A DNA stretch of 64,000 nt from Natronosalvus caseinilyticus (GTDB taxonomy: Archaea > Halobacteriota > Halobacteria > Halobacteriales > Natrialbaceae). Both the position numbers and the translations under genes were made by a program. This document shows positions 34,397 through 42,440 of this stretch, piece by piece (within the stretch, counting starts at the first letter, position 1; every line of letters starts with the position of its first letter). The notes beneath the pieces are model-generated. The model was not told the DNA's origin, did no database searches, and saw only the letters and a list, made by a program, of their open reading frames with translations. The DNA is taken from assembly GCF_017357105.1 (NCBI RefSeq), contig NZ_CP071596.1, positions 1,550,001 through 1,614,000 on the forward strand. Reading direction: 5' to 3'.

Positions 34397-35761
34397 TCAC
34401 TCCTCGCCTTCGTCTGCATCCTCGTCTTCATCTTCATCGTCGTCCTCTTCGTCCTCGCCGCCGTCATCTGCAACATCGTCCTCTTCCTCTTCAGTCTCGT
34501 CTTCATCGCCGCCCTCGCCACCTTCTTCCTCGTCGCCTTCCTCCTCGTCTCCTTCATCGTCTTCACTTTCGTCTCCCTCCTCGCTCGAGTCCTCGTCGGA
34601 CTCAGCTTCGTCGCTCTCGCCGTCACCGCCGTCCTCGCCAGCGTCGTCCTCGCCACCGGTGTCGTCACCGCCGTCACCGCCGTCACCGCCGTCACCATCG
34701 TCAGCACCGTCAGCGTCGGCACCCGATTCCTCGCCGTCGTCTGCGCCACCGGATCCGGGCGCGTCCGGCGGCGTCTCCACCGTGACCCAGAAGTACGTGT
34801 ACTCCATGGCTTCCTCCATCGTGGCCGTCTCGGGGGCGTCACCCTCGAAGAGCATCACCGCGATGCGAACCGTCTCGCCGTCTCCAGCGGTCGGCGTCAC
34901 CGATCGCTCGGCGGTGATCTGTCCGCCGTCCTCGGACTGGCTGATCGCCGACACCTCCTGGTGGGTCACCCGATCGACGACCTCGCCGTCAGCGACCACC
35001 TGCTCTTGCATCACCACGGTGTACTCCATCTCGCGACCCTCCTCGTTGTGGATCTGGAAGGTAATCGGGATCGGATCACCGGGGGCGACCGTGTCGGGCA
35101 TCTCGGCCTCGAGGTCACCGTCGCCTTCTGCCGTGTAGATGGCCAGCTGGGTGAACCCCCCGGCAGCCATCGGCGCCGTGAACGAGTACAACAACACGCC
35201 GACGGCAGCGATGACCGCGAGTCCGAGCAGGAGCGACGAGGCGCGGGCCGCGCCGGTTTCGTTCGCGCTCGAGAAGCGACTTCGCAGGCCGGCCAGCGAC
35301 ACCGTAAAGCGATCCGCGGGCGGGACGCGGAGTCGGCGGACCACCGCGAGTTGGGCGGCCACAACGGTCACTACCGCGAGCGCGCCGACCGTCGAACCGA
35401 CTGTGAGGCCCCAGCGCGTCAGTGGGAGCGCCAGCACGACGATCGGGACGACCGCGATCGAGAGTCCCAGGCCGAGCGCCAGTCGTTCGACGGGGTCGAT
35501 ACCGCCTGGGCGGGCTTCGGCGGTCACCTGTGGTCCCGGGGCTCGTGCTCTGGCCTGAACCGGGAAGAGCATCGAGACGAGCGCGTAGCCCGGCAGGAAC
35601 GAGACGAACGCCAGCGCGGACAGTAGACGGGGACCGCTCCCTGGCGGTAGGTTCGTGACGAGCACGTACGCGAGGACCGTCGCGAGCGTGACGAACGCGA
35701 GGTCGGTCGGGTACCGACCCACCGCTCCGACGGTGTTCTGGGTCTTCGTGGTGAGACTCAT
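34397..35761 (-). CDS. DUF1616 membrane protein with long acidic C-terminal tail
   Basis: 454 residues from ATG 35761 (MSLTTKTQNTVGAVGRYPTDLAFVTLATVLAYVLV). Four N-terminal helices with the motif FLPGYALVSMLFP, then LALGLGLSIAVVPIVVLAL, are typical of DUF1616; a fifth helix precedes an extracytoplasmic domain (AIYTAEGDGDLEAEMPDTVAPGDPIPITFQIHN). The last 120 or so residues are almost pure Asp, Glu, Gly and Ser. DUF1616 proteins often sit in archaeal surface-glycan loci; function is not established. A GCCATAACAAAGGC element lies about 73 nt upstream. Confidence 0.8.
   Translation of the reverse strand: MSLTTKTQNTVGAVGRYPTDLAFVTLATVLAYVLVTNLPPGSGPRLLSALAFVSFLPGYALVSMLFPVQARARAPGPQVTAEARPGGIDPVERLALGLGLSIAVVPIVVLALPLTRWGLTVGSTVGALAVVTVVAAQLAVVRRLRVPPADRFTVSLAGLRSRFSSANETGAARASSLLLGLAVIAAVGVLLYSFTAPMAAGGFTQLAIYTAEGDGDLEAEMPDTVAPGDPIPITFQIHNEEGREMEYTVVMQEQVVADGEVVDRVTHQEVSAISQSEDGGQITAERSVTPTAGDGETVRIAVMLFEGDAPETATMEEAMEYTYFWVTVETPPDAPGSGGADDGEESGADADGADDGDGGDGGDGGDDTGGEDDAGEDGGDGESDEAESDEDSSEEGDESEDDEGDEEEGDEEEGGEGGDEDETEEEEDDVADDGGEDEEDDDEDEDEDADEGEE
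34400..34740. repeat. Low-complexity Asp/Glu-coding stretch
   Basis: Repeated TCC/TCG/TCTTC trinucleotides (minus-strand GAC/GAG/GAA codons) that encode the acidic tail of the DUF1616 protein. The stretch is prone to slippage, so tail length may vary between strains. Confidence 0.8.
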
Positions 35762-35833
35762 CGATTCCGCCTCCACAGGAGTCGGTCAGGGATACCGGAC
35801 ATACTCGAATCAGTGAATCGCTAGCGGTAGCCG

Positions 35834-35845
35834 GCCTTTGTTATG
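35834..35845 (-). promoter_or_regulatory. CATAACAAAGGC element upstream of the DUF1616 gene
   Basis: The minus strand reads GCCATAACAAAGGC. The core ATAACAAA is shared with sites before aglB, the acetyltransferase cassette, a deacetylase and an AP-superfamily gene. Distance to ATG 35761 is about 73 nt. Confidence 0.4.
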
Positions 35846-36394
35846 GCCGGGTTACCGTCCTCGAGTCGGCATCTGTCGTTCGTTTCCGACGCAGAGCGCG
35901 GTTGCGGTCGCCGGTCGTTCGGTCGTCGACCGGCAACCGTCATCGTCGGCCGTCGACCATCGACCACTGTGCCGCTCAATTGTCCGGGCAGAACACCGGG
36001 TAGCGTGCTAGCGCTCGGCGGCGGTGACCCGGGACGGGATCGGGAGTGCGAGGATGCTCGAGAGGAGAGGGTAGTCTCATCCGGTGGCCCGAGAAAGCCC
36101 ATCCAGGGATCTAGAGGACCCTCTTCCAGGGGCCTCGAGAAAGGGGTGTTCAGACGCCTCGAGCGACCTCGTTCAGGTGTTTGATCGACATGGTACCCGT
36201 CGGCGGTGGTCACGTCACTCGTCACTCGTCACTCGCCACTCATCACCCGTCGCTCGTCGTATATCGGCTATCGCCCGTTGTCGATCGGAAAATGGTGTCG
36301 GGGATCGTTCTGGGCGTCGTCCACCGTCCGCCGTTCGGCATTGGCCGACGGCTATCGTCTCGCTAATCGTCGTTCGGTGACGGCCACCGTCCCT
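35846..36394. other. Intergenic region with simple repeats
   Basis: About 550 bp of G+C-rich sequence without a credible gene; open frames are rich in Arg and Ser and lack acidic bias. It contains short imperfect repeats of TCGTCGACC-like sequence and the 7-bp array at 36214-36255. Confidence 0.5.
36214..36255. repeat. Tandem 7-bp repeat, six units
   Basis: GTCACTC occurs three times in a row, then degenerate units GCCACTC, ATCACCC and GTCGCTC. It lies about 140 bp downstream of the PadR stop codon. Confidence 0.8.
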
Positions 36395-36670
36395 CTAGAC
36401 GTCGACGTACTGGGCCTCCCAGTCGCGGCGCTCGCTGATCCGATCGAGCCCTTCGTCGGTAATCGCGTAATAGTTCGTTCGTCTGTCGAGTTGTCCCTTT
36501 TCGACCAGCTCCTTGTTGACGAGCGTATCGAGGTTCGGGTACAGCCGTCCGTGGTTGATCTCGGAGCTGTAGTACTGTTCAACTTCTTCTTTGACGGTTT
36601 GTCCGGACGGGCGGTCCGCGCCGGCGATTACGTATAGCAGGTCTCGCTGGAATCCGGTCAGGTCGTGCAT
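36395..36670 (-). CDS. PadR-family transcriptional regulator
   Basis: 91 residues: MHDLTGFQRDLLYVIAGADRPSGQTVKEEVEQYYSSEINHGRLYPNLDTLVNKELVEKGQLDRRTNYYAITDEG. The winged helix with YPNLDTLVNKELVEKG and the wing RRTNYYAIT is the PadR core; the C-terminal dimerisation helix is short, as in archaeal members. It is a DNA-binding repressor candidate; target unknown. Confidence 0.9.
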   Translation of the reverse strand: MHDLTGFQRDLLYVIAGADRPSGQTVKEEVEQYYSSEINHGRLYPNLDTLVNKELVEKGQLDRRTNYYAITDEGLDRISERRDWEAQYVDV

Positions 36671-36866
36671 TGCTCAATCACATGGACCGTTCCGTAGATT
36701 GGATATTTGTTATCCGCATCATACAGCCGTTGCTCGCTCTCGATTTTGTCAACCAAATGTACTGTTTTTACGCTTTGCTCGTCTTTCTCGCGTAAACTCG
36801 GGCCAACTCCCCCGAGAGCGCCACCCGTCGTGTTCCCCGATCTGATCGCAACGGCGGGTCGCGAAT

Positions 36867-37244
36867 TTACCGGTTACCGCCACGTCGCGCCTGCACGCTC
36901 GGTTCCGTTTCCGTGTCGTGGCCCGGCCCGGTCGAAACCGTGATCCCCGTCTCGCCGATCTCGACCTGCACGCGGTCGACGGTCGATTCGTAGGCCGTCG
37001 TGTGCGTCCCGTCCGGTTCGAACCGGATGCACTCCGCCAGCAACTCGCTCTCGAGGAGGTTGTTGATCCGTCGATAGATCGTCGCCGACGAGCAGTCGGT
37101 TCGTTCGGTCAGTTCTTTCGCGGTCCGTGGTCCCTCGCTGGCGGCGACGAGGATCGTTCGCGCACACTCGTCGCCGAGCACGTCGAGCTGAGCCGCCGGG
37201 TTGACTGTCGATTCTGTCGCCGTGTCGTTTACGTGAGTGGACAT
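36867..37244 (-). CDS. Winged-helix (ArsR-like) transcriptional regulator
   Basis: 125 residues. LDVLGDECARTILVAASEGPRTAKELTERTDCSSATIYRRINNLLESELLAECIRF is a clear winged helix-turn-helix with recognition helix SSATIYRRINNLLE, followed by a wing and a short acidic end. Family members in haloarchaea regulate stress and gas-vesicle or surface genes. A minus-strand TTATAAAATAC block near 37360 could be its promoter, giving a leader of about 90 nt. Confidence 0.82.
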   Translation of the reverse strand: MSTHVNDTATESTVNPAAQLDVLGDECARTILVAASEGPRTAKELTERTDCSSATIYRRINNLLESELLAECIRFEPDGTHTTAYESTVDRVQVEIGETGITVSTGPGHDTETEPSVQARRGGNR

Positions 37245-37717
37245 GTGTGGAATCTCCGTTGTGAGACGGTAATCGGGTCGTGGGGCAGCACCGACGTCAA
37301 CTGTCGACAGTGACAGGCCATCGGTACGTTCTAACCATCTAACCCGTAAGGAGGACTAGTATTTTATAACGGACAGCCTTACTCGGCGAAGGGCGCCCGT
37401 TCCGTCACGAAAGCTTGAATTTCCCGATGGAAAGTTCGAATTTCGGTGCCCGATATCGGCCTCCTAAACGGTGAATTCGAGCGAATCCGGGTAAATCCAG
37501 CCGGAAGTCGTCGGCCAGCACACCCGCACAGATCGGTCACAGCGGCCCAGACGCCGATAAAACAGCGTATTAACCGGTTCTACCCGCCCTGAGCGAACTG
37601 AACGGTCGGCCTCTTTTATTCGGATCTGACCACCTCGGTTGAGTACTGCTCGAGCGCTCCCTCGTTCGAGTGCGTGTACAGCCAGAACGACCGCATCGAA
37701 TCCCCCCTTTCCAATCC
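37245..37717. other. Divergent intergenic region
   Basis: About 470 bp between two divergent small genes. It holds AT-rich promoter-like blocks at about 37359-37369 (minus) and 37612-37621 (TCTTTTATTC, plus) but no convincing gene. An 86-codon minus-strand frame across 37464-37724 is not acidic and is rejected. Confidence 0.5.
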
Positions 37718-37909
37718 ATGACAACGACTCGACTCAACTGGACTCCGAACGAATCGTCGGCGACAGGTACGCGGTGTGAGAACTGCGGAACGCACGTGAC
37801 CCAGCAGTTCGCTCGCGTCTTCGGCGACAACGGCGACGTCGTACACGGCTGTCCCGCGTGTACGACCTACCGCGAGATGCAATCGGGCGGCCACCTTCCT
37901 TCTCGGTAA
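37718..37909 (+). CDS. Small zinc-finger protein (two CxxC)
   Basis: 63 residues: MTTTRLNWTPNESS, then CENCGTHVTQQFARVFGDNGD and CPACTTYREM. The two Cys pairs, about 28 residues apart, would hold one zinc ion. Proteins like this are abundant in haloarchaea and some affect motility, biofilm or transcription; this one's role is unknown. Start 37718 is preferred over an upstream codon encoding a basic extension. Confidence 0.75.
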   Translation: MTTTRLNWTPNESSATGTRCENCGTHVTQQFARVFGDNGDVVHGCPACTTYREMQSGGHLPSR

Positions 37910-38112
37910 CCGACTTTCGAGTCCGTTCCACGACGGTTTCACGACGCGATGGTGCGATCGTCGGTACGTGTCACGCCGTGTACGTTTCGTTCGCCCACAA
38001 CGTCTAGCACATTTTACATCAGATTGAAGGGTGCAGTACGCGAATTGAGAGGTATACGATGGTAGGTGGTGGAACGTCTTCCAGCGATATCCGCTGTCGA
38101 GGCAGCTGAATC

Positions 38113-38616
38113 ATGTCGGTACAGCAGAGCCGAACGGGATCGCTCGCCGAGAGCGACGTCTTTCACATTCTGGGCAACGATCGACGGCGGGCGATCGTTC
38201 AGTTGCTCGCTGACGAACACGGCCGACTCGACGTTTCCGACGTCGCCTCGGATATCGCCTCGGCGGAAACCGACGGTGGGTCCGTTCCAAACAACCTCTA
38301 CAAGAGTGTCTACGTCTCCTTACAGCAGACGCACCTGCCCCAACTCGAGGAAGACGGCGTGATCGAGTACGACTCGACGGCGAAGACGATCACGCCGGGG
38401 CCGACCTTCGAGACGGTCTACGGCTACGTCGACGGCGACCAGTCGACGGATCGGTCGGTCCTGATCGGCCACCTCCTCGTGGGCGTCTTCGGTCTGGTCC
38501 TGATCGCGGTGTCCGGCCTCGAGGCGCCCCTCGTCTCGAGTATCGATCCCGTGCTCTCGAGCGTGCTGGTCTTGCTCGCGGTGGCGGCGAGCAGTCTGTA
38601 TCGGCTGTTGAGTTGA
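38113..38616 (+). CDS. Membrane-anchored winged-helix protein (DUF7344-like), paralog 1
   Basis: 167 residues. The N-terminal domain, DVFHILGNDRRRAIVQLLADEHGRLDVSDVASDIA, continues with NNLYKSVYVSLQQTHLPQLEEDGVIEYD, the helix-turn-helix typical of this haloarchaeal family. Two C-terminal helices (LIGHLLVGVFGLVLIAVSGL; VLSSVLVLLAVAASSLY) tether it to the membrane. It could pass a membrane signal to transcription. A paralog with the same architecture faces it at 40912-41454 across a tnpB element and an Hsp20 gene. Confidence 0.82.
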   Translation: MSVQQSRTGSLAESDVFHILGNDRRRAIVQLLADEHGRLDVSDVASDIASAETDGGSVPNNLYKSVYVSLQQTHLPQLEEDGVIEYDSTAKTITPGPTFETVYGYVDGDQSTDRSVLIGHLLVGVFGLVLIAVSGLEAPLVSSIDPVLSSVLVLLAVAASSLYRLLS

Positions 38617-38718
38617 GGAATCGGCCAGGCTGGAGCCCCTTCTCGTCGATGCCACGTCCCGAATCCTACCGGTGACCCATAGCCGTTGCTCGCGGTCTAT
38701 AGATTGCAAGGCAGAGTA

Positions 38719-38740
38719 CCACGGGTCACTCGACCCGTGG
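38719..38740 (+). repeat. Left-end hairpin of tnpB element 2
   Basis: CCACGGGTC pairs with GACCCGTGG across a 4-nt loop (ACTC). The stem is identical to the right-end hairpin at 40144-40165. Confidence 0.85.
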
Positions 38741-38799
38741 GTGAATGCCAACAGCCCCCAATCAATACATTTACTAGTACATAAGACAAGTAACTGATA

Positions 38800-40134
38800 A
38801 TGCAAGATTCAGAACTAACCCAGACGCTCTCCTTTGGATTAACCATCCACGAGGGTAGTTCTGACAACTTGCTAGAAGGCTGTCTCGAAGCACGACGAAT
38901 CAGAAACGAGGTCAACCGTCTCGACCGTGAAGGCTGGGACTGGAACGACATCCACGACACGGTAGTGGACACCGCCACCCACGTCAAAAACACCACGCAA
39001 CTCCTCGTGCAGAAAGCACTCACGGAGATTGAAACGTACTTTGACCACAAAGACGATGGCTGGGGCCGACCGTTCCCCTACATTCACGAGCTGTATCCAA
39101 TGCGAATGAACCACGACGAAGGATACGCACTCACCGTGGACGACTCAGGAAACGTACGATTCCGTGTCAGTTATAAGCCATACAACTACGTCAAGGGCGT
39201 GCTTCGCGGTAGTCCTGGTCACCTCGACCGCGTGAAGAACGCACTTTCCTCGGATGCGTGGCGGGTGGGAGTTGCAGAACTCGTTCAGAAACACAACGAG
39301 TGGCGACTCCACGTCACCGTCACGCACAAACAGCGCACGGTTCGGGCGCCTGAAGAGGCTGGCACAGTGGTTGGCGTAGACATCAACGAAGACTGCGTTG
39401 CACTCGCCGCGATGGCTCGAGACGGAGACGTACTCGATTCACTCGTTCTTGAGTATCCAGACATCAAGCGTCTTCGCCACGAATACTTCACGAAGCGCAA
39501 GCGGATGCAGAAGGTTGGGCAGACTGCGTTCGAAACCGTGGTTCGGACGGAAGAACGCGACTTCGTTCACGACCACCTCCACAAAGTATCGCGTGACGTG
39601 ACTCAGTGGGTTTCGCAATTCAACGACCCGGTAATCGTCTTTGAAGACCTCAAAGACATGCGAGACTCCATCGACTACGGCACGCGAATGAACCGGCGCT
39701 TACACAGCCTCCCGTTCGCCGCACTTCGTGAGATGGTGACGTACAAAGCCGCTTGGGAAGCCATTCCTTCGGATGAAGTTGACCCCGAGTACACGAGCCA
39801 GCGGTGTCCACGGACGAAGTGTTTGCACACAGAGCGAGCGAATCGGTACAAGAAGCGATTCAAGTGCAACGAATGCGGGTTCCAAGACCATGCGGATAGG
39901 AAGGCAGCAGTTTGTGTGGCGCAAGACTGGTTTGACGAACAGGATGAAAATGTGCCGTCTCTCGACACCCTTCCGCGCGTGCGGAAGGTGAGACGGGCGG
40001 CATCGGGCCTGTGTGAAGAGGCCGACTCTCCCGGAGCAGTTTTTGCTTCGGGTGTTCACCGACACGGATCGTCGGCGCGAGGCAACCGCCAAGCGCGAGA
40101 GGAATTAAAGACTGTTGCGTCCACGGTGGATTAG
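38800..40134 (+). CDS. tnpB: TnpB, RNA-guided nuclease (second subtype)
   Basis: 444 residues, MQDSELTQTLSFGLTIHEGSSDN. RuvC residues are D194 (VVGVDINEDCVAL), E282 (VFEDLKDMRDS) and D366 (QDHADRKAAVCVA); a Cys ribbon (CPRTKCLHTERANRYKKRF then CNECG) precedes the last. The final motif has ADRKAA instead of the common ADINAA, and the protein differs widely from the copy at 18729, so the two come from separate lineages. The last 75 or so residues lack domain features and probably overlap the guide-RNA scaffold. Guide sequence would come from bases after about 40170. Confidence 0.9.
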   Translation: MQDSELTQTLSFGLTIHEGSSDNLLEGCLEARRIRNEVNRLDREGWDWNDIHDTVVDTATHVKNTTQLLVQKALTEIETYFDHKDDGWGRPFPYIHELYPMRMNHDEGYALTVDDSGNVRFRVSYKPYNYVKGVLRGSPGHLDRVKNALSSDAWRVGVAELVQKHNEWRLHVTVTHKQRTVRAPEEAGTVVGVDINEDCVALAAMARDGDVLDSLVLEYPDIKRLRHEYFTKRKRMQKVGQTAFETVVRTEERDFVHDHLHKVSRDVTQWVSQFNDPVIVFEDLKDMRDSIDYGTRMNRRLHSLPFAALREMVTYKAAWEAIPSDEVDPEYTSQRCPRTKCLHTERANRYKKRFKCNECGFQDHADRKAAVCVAQDWFDEQDENVPSLDTLPRVRKVRRAASGLCEEADSPGAVFASGVHRHGSSARGNRQAREELKTVASTVD

Positions 40135-40143
40135 ACACAGACG

Positions 40144-40165
40144 CCACGGGTCACCCGACCCGTGG
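40144..40165 (+). repeat. Right-end hairpin of tnpB element 2
   Basis: CCACGGGTC pairs with GACCCGTGG across ACCC. It differs from the left hairpin only in the loop. Confidence 0.85.
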
Positions 40166-40169
40166 TACT

Positions 40170-40691
40170 TCACCCGGGTGAGTCGATACGTCGGTTCGTT
40201 CTCGACCGGCGAACGCGGATTTCGAGGACGCCGTTGTTGAACCAGGCCTCGGTCGTTTCGGGCGACCGCCAGGGAATTTCGACGCGCTCGAGGACGGTTC
40301 CCTCCCGACCGATGACGAGTTGGTTCGTGCTCGAGTCGATTCCGACCGAGAGGTCGTCTTTGCTGGCCCCGGGAACGTCGGCGGTGACGAGAAACTCGTC
40401 GCCGTCGAGGCGGGTGTCGATCAGGTGGTCGGCCGTCGTTTTCCGTACCCGCTTGACCCGGGTGCGCTCCGGTTGGTCTTCCTGGCGCCGACGGTACTCC
40501 CCGCCGCCCTCGACGGTCGTCCGGTTGGCCGAGTTCACCGGGGGTGGTGATTCATCCACCGATACCTCCACCAGGTTGCCGAGCAGGGTCGACAGGGATC
40601 GCAACCCGGCTCTCAGTCGGAACGCGCGAGGCCGGTCTTCGGATTCGCTCGAGTTCGGATCGTTCGAGTCGTCTGTGTCCTCTTCGCTCAT
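40170..40691 (-). CDS. Hsp20/alpha-crystallin family protein (GvpH-like)
   Basis: 173 residues from ATG 40691 (MSEEDTDDSNDPNSSESEDRPR). The alpha-crystallin core is LIDTRLDGDEFLVTADVPGASKDDLSVGIDSSTNQLVIGRE and FNNGVLEIRVRRS. A long acidic, Ser-rich head precedes it, as in haloarchaeal GvpH, but no gas-vesicle genes are near. Such proteins hold unfolded proteins in soluble form. Its stop codon lies 5 bp from the tnpB element's hairpin, so the last residues (TNRRIDSPG) may be encoded by the insertion junction. Confidence 0.85.
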   Translation of the reverse strand: MSEEDTDDSNDPNSSESEDRPRAFRLRAGLRSLSTLLGNLVEVSVDESPPPVNSANRTTVEGGGEYRRRQEDQPERTRVKRVRKTTADHLIDTRLDGDEFLVTADVPGASKDDLSVGIDSSTNQLVIGREGTVLERVEIPWRSPETTEAWFNNGVLEIRVRRSRTNRRIDSPG

Positions 40692-40911
40692 GCGTGTGTC
40701 GAGACCGTGAGCCAGTCTCACGGCACGTGCCGTGTGCTAACACCTCGAAGGGGATAAGTGGCGCGCACCGCTGGGCGGGGACGATGTAGGGACCACTGAG
40801 ACGAAAGTTTGCGGAGGGGTTTTTGCTCGAGCTTGACCACGTCAGCCCCACTCCACCTGATCTTCTTCGCGTCCTGCGTACCCGTTCTGCGGGAGATTAC
40901 TCAGACGAAAA

Positions 40912-41454
40912 CTAGAGTCGTCTGCTCGCGAACGGAAGGCGGAACGTGGACCGACTGGACGCACGCTGGGCGATTGCGAGGACCAAAACGAGAATGCAAA
41001 GCCCCAGCGCGACGAACGGGACGAGCCCCGACGACAGGGTGCCGACGGAAAAGCCGGCCAGGACGGCGACGACGGCGCTGGCGACCGAGACCGACGCGTA
41101 GTACCAGTGCCAGGGCCGCTGGTCCTCGAGGTTCCGATCCAGGTACGGCTCGAACGTCTCCTCGTTCGGCACCAACTCGATGCGGTGGGCGTCGGGATCC
41201 CAGTCGACGATGCCGTGATCTTCGAGCATCGGCAGGTGCGTCTGGTAGAGCGAGATGTACACGCGCCGACGCTGGGCGCGCGTCACCTCGTCGGTCGTCG
41301 TGTCGTTCTCCCAGGCGGCGACCTGTTCGACCAGCGGTGCCAGATCGCAGGTCCCGTGATGGCGTTTGAGGTACTGTACCGTCTGTCGTCGTCTGGCGTT
41401 GCTGAACACGTCGAACAGCTCCGCCTGCGTTAGCGTGCCATCGGTCATGGTCAT
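40912..41454 (-). CDS. Membrane-anchored winged-helix protein (DUF7344-like), paralog 2
   Basis: 180 residues from ATG 41454 (MTMTDGTLTQAELFDVFSNARRRQTVQYL; ATG 41448 also possible). AQRRRVYISLYQTHLPMLEDHGIVDWDPDAHRIELVPN parallels YKSVYVSLQQTHLPQLEEDGVIEYD of the paralog at 38113. Two membrane helices follow (YYASVSVASAVVAVLAGFSVG; LVPFVALGLCILVLVLAIAQ). It is divergent from the acetyltransferase cassette and could regulate it. Confidence 0.82.
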   Translation of the reverse strand: MTMTDGTLTQAELFDVFSNARRRQTVQYLKRHHGTCDLAPLVEQVAAWENDTTTDEVTRAQRRRVYISLYQTHLPMLEDHGIVDWDPDAHRIELVPNEETFEPYLDRNLEDQRPWHWYYASVSVASAVVAVLAGFSVGTLSSGLVPFVALGLCILVLVLAIAQRASSRSTFRLPFASRRL

Positions 41455-41843
41455 CGATGTCCTCGAAACCGCTCCCAGGTGCCCGTCGTCGAGAGACTCA
41501 CGCACTCAGGTGCCACCGAGTGACACTTTACTATCTCGCGGCTACCGTCTCGAAATCGGTTTGTACCGGTCTGCTTCGGTGTTTCTCATCACTATCGAAC
41601 TGTCACGCACGCGTGAACGCGAAACCCCCCTCTCGTCGCCGAAAGGTCGGTCGTCTCGTCGGTCTCGAGCCAGTGCCTGTTCGGTCGTAGTGGCGCGCTA
41701 CCGGCGCTCAGGCCGGGGATAACAAAGCCCGATTACCGGATGATCCTACGTGATTACCCAACCGGGTATTCGATCTCCATGTACACTGACCGATATCGAC
41801 GGACGAACGACCGAACGGCATCGACGACGCGAGGTGACCGGTC
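41455..41843. other. Divergent promoter region before the UDP-sugar cassette
   Basis: About 390 bp with no supported gene. It holds a GATAACAAAG element at 41718-41727, inside GGGGATAACAAAGCCC, about 117 nt before GTG 41844. A 22-codon frame starting at ATG 41779 overlaps the cassette start in another frame and is probably chance. Confidence 0.55.
41718..41727 (+). promoter_or_regulatory. GATAACAAAG element upstream of the UDP-sugar cassette
   Basis: An exact match to the sequence before aglB (15456-15465) and before the AP-superfamily gene (51622-51631). It may be a promoter element or regulator site. Confidence 0.45.
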
Positions 41844-42440
41844 GTGGCGGTGACCGAAGCGACCTACACGGCGGGCGACCGGTGTTCGATCGACGACGGG
41901 GCGACCGTCGGCTACGGCGTCGACGACGCGTTCGAACCGACCACGCTGGGCGACGATGCGACGATCCGTCGGGGATCGATCGTCTACGGCGACGTCGTCG
42001 TCGGGAACGACTTCACGACCGGCCACGACGTCCTCGTCCGCGAGGAGACGACGATCGGCCACGACGTCCTCCTGGGAACGAAGACGATCGTCGACGGGCG
42101 AACCGACATCGGCTCGCACGTGAGCATCCAGTCGGCCGTCTACGTTCCGACGGACACGACGATCGGGGACAACGTGTTCGTCGGCCCCGGCGCCGTCCTC
42201 ACGAACGACCAGTACCCCATCCGAACCGAGGTCGACCTCGAGGGACCGACCGTCGAGGACGGCGCCTCGATCGGCGCGAACGCGACCATCCTCCCCGGCG
42301 TCACGATCGGCGAGAACGCGTTCGTCGGGGCGGGGGCACTGGTGACCGAGGACGTCCCCCCGGACACGCTCGCGATCGGCGCGCCGGCGGAATCGAGAGC
42401 CCTCCCGGCACCCCTCGAGGGGCCGAACCGAATCGCATGA
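41844..42440 (+). CDS. WbpD-like UDP-sugar N-acetyltransferase (left-handed beta-helix)
   Basis: 198 residues from GTG 41844. Hexapeptide repeats fill the protein: VGYGVDDAFEPTTLGDDATI, TIGHDVLLGTKTIVDG, DIGSHVSIQSAVYVPTDTTI, TIGDNVFVGPGAVLTND and ASIGANATILPGVTIGENAF. The VGPGAVLTNDQYP segment is typical of enzymes that acetylate the 3-amino group of UDP-2-acetamido-3-amino-glucuronate. First gene of a cassette in which each gene overlaps the next by ATGA. A GTG start with only an upstream ATG in another frame supports this choice. Confidence 0.88.
   Translation: MAVTEATYTAGDRCSIDDGATVGYGVDDAFEPTTLGDDATIRRGSIVYGDVVVGNDFTTGHDVLVREETTIGHDVLLGTKTIVDGRTDIGSHVSIQSAVYVPTDTTIGDNVFVGPGAVLTNDQYPIRTEVDLEGPTVEDGASIGANATILPGVTIGENAFVGAGALVTEDVPPDTLAIGAPAESRALPAPLEGPNRIA

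Larger units (their letters stand above)
38719..40165 (+). mobile_element. IS200/IS605-group element (tnpB only), copy 2, with twin terminal hairpins
   Basis: The left hairpin CCACGGGTC-ACTC-GACCCGTGG (38719-38740) and the right hairpin CCACGGGTC-ACCC-GACCCGTGG (40144-40165) have identical 9-bp stems, the recognition structures expected for TnpA-type ends. Between them is one tnpB gene and no tnpA. True ends lie a few bases outside. The right end abuts the stop codon of the hsp20 gene. Confidence 0.8.

Noticed and set aside
34256-35626. Hydrophobic plus-strand frame opposite the DUF1616 gene
   Set aside because: Its hydrophobicity comes from reading the Asp/Glu repeat in antisense (Val, Leu, Phe, Ser); there is no natural membrane topology or homologous motif.
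35843-36184. 113-codon plus-strand frame near the PadR gene
   Set aside because: Arg, Ser and Gly-rich with no acidic bias; lies in simple-repeat sequence.
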